In this document: piece by piece, positions 13,765-19,848 of the stretch
Position numbering within the stretch: position 1 is the stretch's first letter
Layout of the letters: each line of letters starts with the position of its first letter
NCBI GenBank assembly: GCA_910588795.1
Contig: CAJURI010000044.1
Location: forward strand, 1 to 19,848
Direction: 5' to 3'
Origin: an uncultured Duncaniella sp.
Lineage (GTDB): Bacteria; Bacteroidota; Bacteroidia; Bacteroidales; Muribaculaceae
Length of the DNA stretch: 19,848 bases
Position numbers and translations under genes: made by a program
Notes under the pieces: generated by a model
The model's input: the letters and a program-made list of their open reading frames with translations, nothing else
What the model was told of the DNA's origin: nothing
Database searches by the model: none

Positions 13765-16700
13765 TTAAAATGTTACTGAAAGTCCCATCGAATAGGTGCG
13801 CGGCTGCGGATACACAGCACCCGGGGTCTCCGGATCTATGCCATCGTAATTAGTGATGGTGAACACATTGCTGACACCGGCAGAGAGAACGATGGAATTG
13901 ATCAGAGCCTTTTTCAGCCATGGATAATCCATCGAATAGGACAGCAGGATGGATCCGAGCTTGAAATACGACACATTCTCCATCATCGAGGCGCGTGTCA
14001 CACTCTCGCTCGTCACCATATATCTGTCAAGCCCGAGTTTCTCGCCGTAAGCGTCGATGATACGCGGATATCCGTTGGTGATAGGATTGGTAGGTGTCCA
14101 GCGGTTTACACGGTCCTTGGTGACATTGAGATAGTTGACATACAGGTCATTTTCCTGAGTGGGGATGTTCTCTACGACACTGCCGTTGAGCGAGGAGTAG
14201 CTTATGGGGCAGCTTATATTGTTGAGGATCTTGCCTCCCCATGAGAATGAGCCTCCCAGGCTGAGAGTTAGCTTCTTATAGCCTACCGACACGGAGTAAC
14301 CGCCGTTGGTGGGAGCATTGCTCGTGCCGAGATAGAACGCATAGTTATTGGATTTCTGCCTGTCGGCGGCAGTGTTCATCTCCACATCCGGACGAACCTC
14401 GTAAGCATATATGCCGAGTTTCGGATCTATGCCCGTGACACGCCCGCTGATTATGGCTCCGATAGGATATCCCTCGTAATTGCTGTTGAACATACTCGTC
14501 GTAGGGGGATTGTACTTAAGTAGCTTGTTGCGGTTCCAGGCGAGATTGGCCGACAGCGACACTCTCCAGTCGCGGTTGGAGAAGGCGGTCGCGCTGACAG
14601 TAAGCTCGGCACCCTGATTGAGAAGCTCCGACGTATTGTAAGTCTGAGTAGAGAATCCTGTGGTATATACCACAGGCACAGATGACACGGCGTCACGCGT
14701 GCGGCGGTCATAGAGCTCGCCCTGCAGACGGATACGGTCGTTGAAGAATCCCATATCCACCGACACCTTCATGTCTCTTGTCTTCTCCCAGCGCAGACGC
14801 GGGTTGGGGGCGTTGCGTATGTCGCCTATGCGCAGGAAGTAGTCGCCGGTGTTGCGGAAACTGCTTGAATAATCCATCACAAGCTGCGGATATACCGACT
14901 TGTTGATATTTCCTGTATATCCCAGAGCGGCACGCACGGACAGTGTGCTCAACACAGGCTTGAGCGACTGCATGAACGACTCCTGATCCACGTTCCATGA
15001 CAGACCTACCGACCCGGTGGGGTTGAACTGCTCGTCGCTGCCGAAGTTATTCGAGCCGTCGGTACGGCCTGTGAGGCTGAGGATATATCTGTTTTTCAAT
15101 ACATAATCGAGTGACATATAGAACGACGCAAACGTGCTCTTCTCACGGCTCTGGCCCGACAGTCCGTCCATGATCTTGGCATATGACAGCAGGGTGGAAT
15201 AGTCCACGTTGGTATCCTCTGGATAGACAGGGAATGCTGAATTGCCCGTGACGGGGTCATATCCGTAACGCTTCTCAAAAATGCTCTTGGCGTATTGTCC
15301 GCGTATCTCCGCTCCGGCCAACGCGCTAACATAATGGTCCTCGGCAAACGTGTTGCTGTAGTGGAAATGTCCGCGCAGGTTATAGCTTGTATTGTATGCC
15401 GATGTCTGCGTTATAGACCCATAGGTGCGTTTGGAGTTGTATGACGGGTCAAACGGACGGTCCATCCACGCGGCATAAGTGTCCTTGCCGTTGACATTGT
15501 CGGTATGATTGTCGGTATAGCTGTATGAGGCCAGCCCCTCGAACGACAGGTTGTCAAGAATGCTATAGCTCAAAGTGGCGATAGCCTGTGCGGAAAGATT
15601 CTTGCTCTGCGATGATGTCTCGTTGATCTCACGCATGATGTTGAATCCGTTCTCAGGCTCCATAAGCGACACCGCCCCGTTGGAACGTGCGAGGGAATTA
15701 TACGTTTTGTCAGCCGCATACGATCCGTCGTCCTCATAGACCCTCTCGTAAGGGTTGGCAAAGTAAGCATACTTGAACGGATCCACATTGAGCGACGGCC
15801 CGTTGCTCTCCTGCATGGAGAGGTCAAGCTGTATGCCTATCTTCAGACGGCGGCTTGGCTTGAGGTCAAGTTTCGAGTTGATGTTGTAACGCTCATAGTC
15901 GGTCTTCTTGACCAGACCGTTGTTCTTGGCATAACCGAGGGACACATAATAGGAGGTCTTGTCGGACCCGCCTGACAGGGACAGGTAATGACTGTTGGAC
16001 ACTGAGTTCCGGAACAGTTCACTAAACCAGTCGGTAGACTGTTCGCCGAGACGCCTGATCTCCGCGTCCTGCTGCTCTGCGGTCCATCCGGCATACCGGC
16101 CGTAGCCTGACCGGATCTGACCTACGGCACCTATGACAGGATAGCGCAGCCCTTGCGCCATACGGTCAGCCGAGAACTCATCCCACAGCTCCTGTTCCCA
16201 GGCAAGCTTCTCTGCCGAATTCATGAGATTGGCATCATGTGGCGGCTTGGTGACTATCGACACATTGGCTGAATAGCTCACATTGAGTTTCCCCTCCTTG
16301 CCTCGCTTTGTGGTGATGACTATCACACCGCCTGCGGCACGCGATCCATAGATTGCCGCCGCCGATGCGTCCTTAAGCACAGTGATGGACTCTATGTCGT
16401 TGGGATTGATACCCGAGATACCGTTTGAGAATATGTCATTGAAGTCTCCGGCCTTCACCTGGGAGGTGGATATGGAGGGTATATCCTTCTGCAAGGGCAC
16501 TCCGTCGACCACCCACAGAGGATCGGCATTGCCTGTGATAGTATTCGTGCCTCGGATACGCACCTTGGCCGACTCACCCGGACGACCGGAAAGGGCTTTC
16601 ACATCCATGCCGGCAACCTTGCCCTGCATAAGCATGTCAAGATTGGCTGTCGGAGAGCCTTTGAGATCCTCGGCCGATAGTGTGGCTACCGAACCTGTGG

Positions 16701-17076
16701 TGCGCCGCTTTGTGGTGCGCTGGTAACCGGTCACCACCACCTGGTCAAGCTGTGACGAGTCATCCTCGAGGACTATGTCACCCTTGAGTGGGTTATTGAC
16801 CTTGACCGATACGGTCTTCATTCCCACATAACGGAATTCCACACGTGCGCCGCGGTCCACCCACAGCTTCACATGCCCGTCCATATCGGATATGACACCC
16901 TGTTTCTTGCCGGATATCTGCACTGTAGCTCCGGGAAGCGGCTGATGCTCGGAATCCACTACGGTCACATTGACCTCCACCATTGAATCAGGGGATGGCT
17001 GCTGTGCCGCCAGTGACATTCCTAACATACAGAAACAGATCAATAAGATCGTTCTGACTGGCGAATAATGCTTCAT
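13765..17076 (-). CDS. SusC/RagA-like TonB-linked outer-membrane transporter
   Basis: A 1103-residue outer-membrane protein. Signal peptide 1-24 (ending SLAA) is followed by a carboxypeptidase-regulatory-like domain at about 34-104 (PLPGATVQISGKKQG), a TonB-box region DQVVVTGY (111-118), a plug domain (about 125-258) with the SusC marks PLWVVDGVPL and DASAAAIYGSRAAGGV, and then the beta barrel ending in the aromatic C-terminal strand YSMGLSVTF. There is no N-terminal STN signalling domain, so control through an anti-sigma/ECF pair by this protein is not expected. It lies 12 bases after the S9 peptidase gene and 12 before susD. It should import products bound by the SusD partner, powered by TonB-ExbBD. 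Confidence 0.95.
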   Translation of the reverse strand: MKHYSPVRTILLICFCMLGMSLAAQQPSPDSMVEVNVTVVDSEHQPLPGATVQISGKKQGVISDMDGHVKLWVDRGARVEFRYVGMKTVSVKVNNPLKGDIVLEDDSSQLDQVVVTGYQRTTKRRTTGSVATLSAEDLKGSPTANLDMLMQGKVAGMDVKALSGRPGESAKVRIRGTNTITGNADPLWVVDGVPLQKDIPSISTSQVKAGDFNDIFSNGISGINPNDIESITVLKDASAAAIYGSRAAGGVIVITTKRGKEGKLNVSYSANVSIVTKPPHDANLMNSAEKLAWEQELWDEFSADRMAQGLRYPVIGAVGQIRSGYGRYAGWTAEQQDAEIRRLGEQSTDWFSELFRNSVSNSHYLSLSGGSDKTSYYVSLGYAKNNGLVKKTDYERYNINSKLDLKPSRRLKIGIQLDLSMQESNGPSLNVDPFKYAYFANPYERVYEDDGSYAADKTYNSLARSNGAVSLMEPENGFNIMREINETSSQSKNLSAQAIATLSYSILDNLSFEGLASYSYTDNHTDNVNGKDTYAAWMDRPFDPSYNSKRTYGSITQTSAYNTSYNLRGHFHYSNTFAEDHYVSALAGAEIRGQYAKSIFEKRYGYDPVTGNSAFPVYPEDTNVDYSTLLSYAKIMDGLSGQSREKSTFASFYMSLDYVLKNRYILSLTGRTDGSNNFGSDEQFNPTGSVGLSWNVDQESFMQSLKPVLSTLSVRAALGYTGNINKSVYPQLVMDYSSSFRNTGDYFLRIGDIRNAPNPRLRWEKTRDMKVSVDMGFFNDRIRLQGELYDRRTRDAVSSVPVVYTTGFSTQTYNTSELLNQGAELTVSATAFSNRDWRVSLSANLAWNRNKLLKYNPPTTSMFNSNYEGYPIGAIISGRVTGIDPKLGIYAYEVRPDVEMNTAADRQKSNNYAFYLGTSNAPTNGGYSVSVGYKKLTLSLGGSFSWGGKILNNISCPISYSSLNGSVVENIPTQENDLYVNYLNVTKDRVNRWTPTNPITNGYPRIIDAYGEKLGLDRYMVTSESVTRASMMENVSYFKLGSILLSYSMDYPWLKKALINSIVLSAGVSNVFTITNYDGIDPETPGAVYPQPRTYSMGLSVTF

Positions 17077-17088
17077 AAGGTTAAACTG

Positions 17089-19401
17089 TTATTTATGATT
17101 GATAATGTTGATATGTCTTTTAGCAGGAGAGAGAAGATTGTCAGCGAAATAATAGCGTATGAGATTCTGGTAATACGGGCACTGCACCCCATGGTCCTTG
17201 CCGGGAAGCACAAACATGTCAAACATCTTTCCCTCCCTTATAAGGGCGTCGGCAAGGCGGTAGGTGCATGACGGCGGGACATTCTTGTCGACATCACCTG
17301 TGATCAGCAGAAGCTTCCCCTTGAGATTGGGGGCAAGCTCCATATTGGTAGGTATTGAAGCCTTGAATGTGGTCCTGCCGGTGACACTGTCAGTCACCTC
17401 GTCAAGTCCGTGGAACACTTCTCCCCACCATTGTATATATATATTGTTGTCATGATTACCCGAAGCGGCAACACCCACCTTATAGAAATCGGGATAGGTC
17501 ATCATGGCGGCGGCCGTCTGGAACGCGCCCCCGGAATGTCCGTATATTCCCACACGGTCCAGATCAATGAATTGATATCGCTTCGCAAGCTCCTCTATTG
17601 TGTGCTTGTCGTCAGCGAGAGGATAATCACGAAGATTGCCGTAACCGTAAGTATAGAAATCCTTGCCACGGAGCGGAGAGCTGCCACGCGATGATGCGTT
17701 TATGACAACAAAGCCCATCTCGGCAAGAGACTGGTTGCCATTGTCGTCGACGGCAAACTCACGTGTCACCTGATCATCCTGCGGACCCGGATACACATTG
17801 CTGATCACAGGATACTTCCGGGCAGGGTCAAAATCGGAAGGTAGATACATTATGCCGTACAGATCGGTCACCCCGTCGGCGGCCTTGACACTGAACAGCT
17901 GCGGAGCCTTCCATCCGGCGGCACACAGCCCGCTCACATCCATGGAATCCACCCTATGGAACACAGCCGGGTCCTCTATGCCCACAACCTGCATCACCGT
18001 GGGGAGATCCATACGCGAATAGCGGTCTATCCCCCATCTGAAATCCTTTGACAGCTCAAGGTTATGGGTACCGTCACCCGGGGTGAGCAGACGCTGCCCG
18101 GTGCCGTCAAGATTCACCTTATAATAATATCTGTAGTAAGGATTGACACCGGGTTCATTGCCATATCCGGCAAATATCATCGAACGGGCGGCCGTATCGA
18201 CCCTGACTATGTTGGCTGCCACAAGACCGTCTCCCGAAGTGACACGATTCTTGAGATTCCCCTCGGAATCATACAGATAATAGTTACCCCTGCCTGTACG
18301 CTCCGACCACCACAGGATCTCCTTGCCACCTGACAGCAGACGGTAGCCGAACAGCGAGAGATTGATATGCGGGATGCACTCCTCCGATATCAGTTCGGTC
18401 ACGGTTCCGTCCTTAATATTTATTCGGCACAGGTCGATATGGTCGGCCTTGCGGCTGCGACGCGTGAAGTACGCCACACTGTCGGATGTGAAGTAATTCA
18501 TGTCCACCAGCTGGTCAGGATACTTTTCTATGGGGATGTACCTCCCCTCGCCCGTCTCGGGATTGAACCAATAGATGCGGAAACGCCTCACACCCTCGTC
18601 ACCGGGCATCGGCATCCTGAATACATTCACTTTCGGACGTCCGTCGGTAAGGGATTCGATGAACCCCATCTCCTTTATCTCACTGTTGTCATATATCATC
18701 TGCATGAAACGGTTTCCGTGCCATGCGCCCGAGGAATTTTCGATAGTGTCAGGAGAGTTGCGGTAAGTGTGCGATGCACCCTCCTTGCCGTCATCGGTGA
18801 GACGCGTCACCGCGCCTGAACGGTTGTCGCGGACATAAAGGTCATACCCGCATCCGAGCATCGAGAATGTGGAGTCGGGATTGTGGGCACTCCTCTTTCC
18901 GTAACGGTCAGAGAACCTGTTTCTTTCCTTTTTCTCACCCTTTGCCTTTACTTTGCGCAGACGGTCCGAGCCCATGTCATACATCATCCTCTTCCCCTTG
19001 TGGCTGATCTCGAAACAGCGTGTATCGCCGTCAGGGAAATCCATATTGTATATTTTGAGATCGGAAGAGTCAAGCGTGTCACCTGTAATGCGGACATAAT
19101 CTTTGGCAAAACGCTCTGCATTCCTGATGAATTCACGGCTCTTACCGGTGGCGGCGTCAACAATATAGAACCGTTTACGCCCGTCCTTCTTCACTGAATA
19201 ATAGAATGCGGAAGCCCCGTCTATCCATGTGGGATAGAAATGACGCCCCTCCAGATATCTTGACAGAGTATCACCCGACAACCGTTCAACACGATTCCAG
19301 TCAACCGAGGCATGCCCGGACGAGGGCTGGGCCCACGCCACTGCAGCTCCACACACCAGCAGAGCCGACGATACGATGTATCTGATAAGTCTGTATGCCA
19401 T
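17089..19401 (-). CDS. exported S9 family serine peptidase (prolyl oligopeptidase superfamily)
   Basis: A 770-residue protein with a signal peptide (1-24, AWA-QP cleavage), an N-terminal beta-propeller region (about 40-500), and a C-terminal alpha/beta hydrolase domain. The triad can be assigned as Ser623 in GHSGG, Asp705 in TGDVDKNVPP and His737 in PGKDHG. The overall layout is that of the DPP IV/prolyl oligopeptidase clan. The EE-containing segment that holds the substrate N terminus in true dipeptidyl peptidase IV (WVYEEEF type) is not visible. At the matching place, about 208-245, a different sequence is found, so dipeptidyl release is not supported and specificity is open. It is probably periplasmic or outer-membrane associated and trims peptides taken up or prepared for the SusCD pair encoded next. 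Confidence 0.9.
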   Translation of the reverse strand: MAYRLIRYIVSSALLVCGAAVAWAQPSSGHASVDWNRVERLSGDTLSRYLEGRHFYPTWIDGASAFYYSVKKDGRKRFYIVDAATGKSREFIRNAERFAKDYVRITGDTLDSSDLKIYNMDFPDGDTRCFEISHKGKRMMYDMGSDRLRKVKAKGEKKERNRFSDRYGKRSAHNPDSTFSMLGCGYDLYVRDNRSGAVTRLTDDGKEGASHTYRNSPDTIENSSGAWHGNRFMQMIYDNSEIKEMGFIESLTDGRPKVNVFRMPMPGDEGVRRFRIYWFNPETGEGRYIPIEKYPDQLVDMNYFTSDSVAYFTRRSRKADHIDLCRINIKDGTVTELISEECIPHINLSLFGYRLLSGGKEILWWSERTGRGNYYLYDSEGNLKNRVTSGDGLVAANIVRVDTAARSMIFAGYGNEPGVNPYYRYYYKVNLDGTGQRLLTPGDGTHNLELSKDFRWGIDRYSRMDLPTVMQVVGIEDPAVFHRVDSMDVSGLCAAGWKAPQLFSVKAADGVTDLYGIMYLPSDFDPARKYPVISNVYPGPQDDQVTREFAVDDNGNQSLAEMGFVVINASSRGSSPLRGKDFYTYGYGNLRDYPLADDKHTIEELAKRYQFIDLDRVGIYGHSGGAFQTAAAMMTYPDFYKVGVAASGNHDNNIYIQWWGEVFHGLDEVTDSVTGRTTFKASIPTNMELAPNLKGKLLLITGDVDKNVPPSCTYRLADALIREGKMFDMFVLPGKDHGVQCPYYQNLIRYYFADNLLSPAKRHINIINHK

Positions 19402-19410
19402 ATCCTGATA

Positions 19411-19848
19411 TCATTTATATGTGGAAGCAAGCTTCACGGCCTCATAGGCATCTACCACACCGCCGCTACGGCACAGACCTTTAAGAGAGGCCTCCGGACG
19501 GGCACTCTTCACAAGTATCTCTTTCACCTGCGAGGCTTTCAGTCCGGGGAAATAGGCCCTGACCATGGCTGCAACCGCACTTGCCACCGGAGCGGCTACA
19601 CTGGTGCCGTCAGCCTCCATGTACTCATTGCCCACAGTATTGGAGCGTATCCCCGCGCCGGGAGCGAAGAGATCCACCTCCCGCATGCCGAAATTGGACA
19701 TGGAGGCCGGATTGCCACCCTTGTCGGACGCCCCAACCCGGATATAATTTCCATAGAACACCCCTTCGGGATCCTTTCCTGTAGGGAAATAAGGAATGGA
19801 GTCGATATTCAGATGGCTGTTGCCTGCCGCCTGAAGCAGCAACACATC
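19411..19848 (-). CDS. subtilisin-like (S8) serine protease, C-terminal part, cut by window edge
   Basis: Only the last 145 or so residues are present; the frame is open to the right edge (GAT, Asp, is the first complete codon), so the listed start is not a true start. The oxyanion-hole block reads QAAGNS and the active-site serine lies in DGTSVAAPVASA, both classic for subtilases. DLFAPGAGI is also typical of the family. The Asp and His of the triad must lie outside the window. The chain ends soon after the catalytic core (VVDAYEAVKLASTYK), so there is no C-terminal secretion domain. The S9 peptidase gene follows after 9 bases, so the two peptidases are very likely co-transcribed with the transporter. 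Confidence 0.9.
   Translation of the reverse strand, partial: DVLLLQAAGNSHLNIDSIPYFPTGKDPEGVFYGNYIRVGASDKGGNPASMSNFGMREVDLFAPGAGIRSNTVGNEYMEADGTSVAAPVASAVAAMVRAYFPGLKASQVKEILVKSARPEASLKGLCRSGGVVDAYEAVKLASTYK

Noticed and set aside
14451..16094. Minus-strand frames of 83-96 codons inside the SusC gene
   Set aside because: They are out-of-frame shadows rich in Arg, Ser and Thr, without any signal or motif, and lie within a clearly intact transporter gene.

Overview
The window comes from a member of the Bacteroidales. Three things suggest this: a SusC/SusD pair with surface-type lipoproteins, promoter -7 elements matching the Bacteroidetes form TAnnTTTG, and an arginine pathway of the succinylated type known from Bacteroides. 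A gut or oral genus such as those in Muribaculaceae is plausible, but I cannot fix the family from sequence alone. Every gene I accept lies on the minus strand, so transcription runs from high to low coordinates.

Right part (19848 to 10805): a tightly packed operon, cut by the right edge. In order of transcription it encodes the C-terminal part of a subtilisin-like (S8) protease, an exported S9 prolyl-oligopeptidase-family peptidase, a SusC-like TonB-dependent transporter, a SusD-like lipoprotein, a 72-residue lipoprotein and a 429-residue lipoprotein. The gaps are only 9 to 12 bases. An intrinsic terminator (10736-10778) ends the operon. Two exported peptidases beside a SusCD pair, with no glycoside hydrolase in view, suggest peptide or protein capture rather than glycan use.

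Middle part (10733 to 8407): a one-piece iron-sulfur L-serine dehydratase gene (sdaA), then a small GxxExxY-family gene, then about 550 bases without a gene. This stretch is unusual. It carries three copies of a 30-base repeat core plus a fourth partial copy. Two copies lie inside perfect 45-base inverted repeats around a 158-base segment. One copy, together with the partial copy, forms a 16-bp hairpin at the start of the GxxExxY gene. The repeats could be a MITE-like element, an invertible segment, or the borders of a small mobile cassette.

Left part (8406 to 318): an eight-gene arginine operon in the order GNAT acyltransferase, argG, argC, argD, argF', argB, argE, argH. The last three junctions are 4-base ATGA-type overlaps. 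ArgF' is very like the N-succinylornithine transcarbamylase of Bacteroides fragilis, so the pathway probably runs through N-succinyl intermediates: GNAT (proposed first step), ArgB, ArgC, ArgD, ArgF', ArgE (removing succinate from succinylcitrulline), ArgG, ArgH. One published specificity position, Pro90, is Ala here. No argR or carAB is in the window. A strong hairpin (261-295) follows argH, and the leftmost 260 bases hold no gene I can support.
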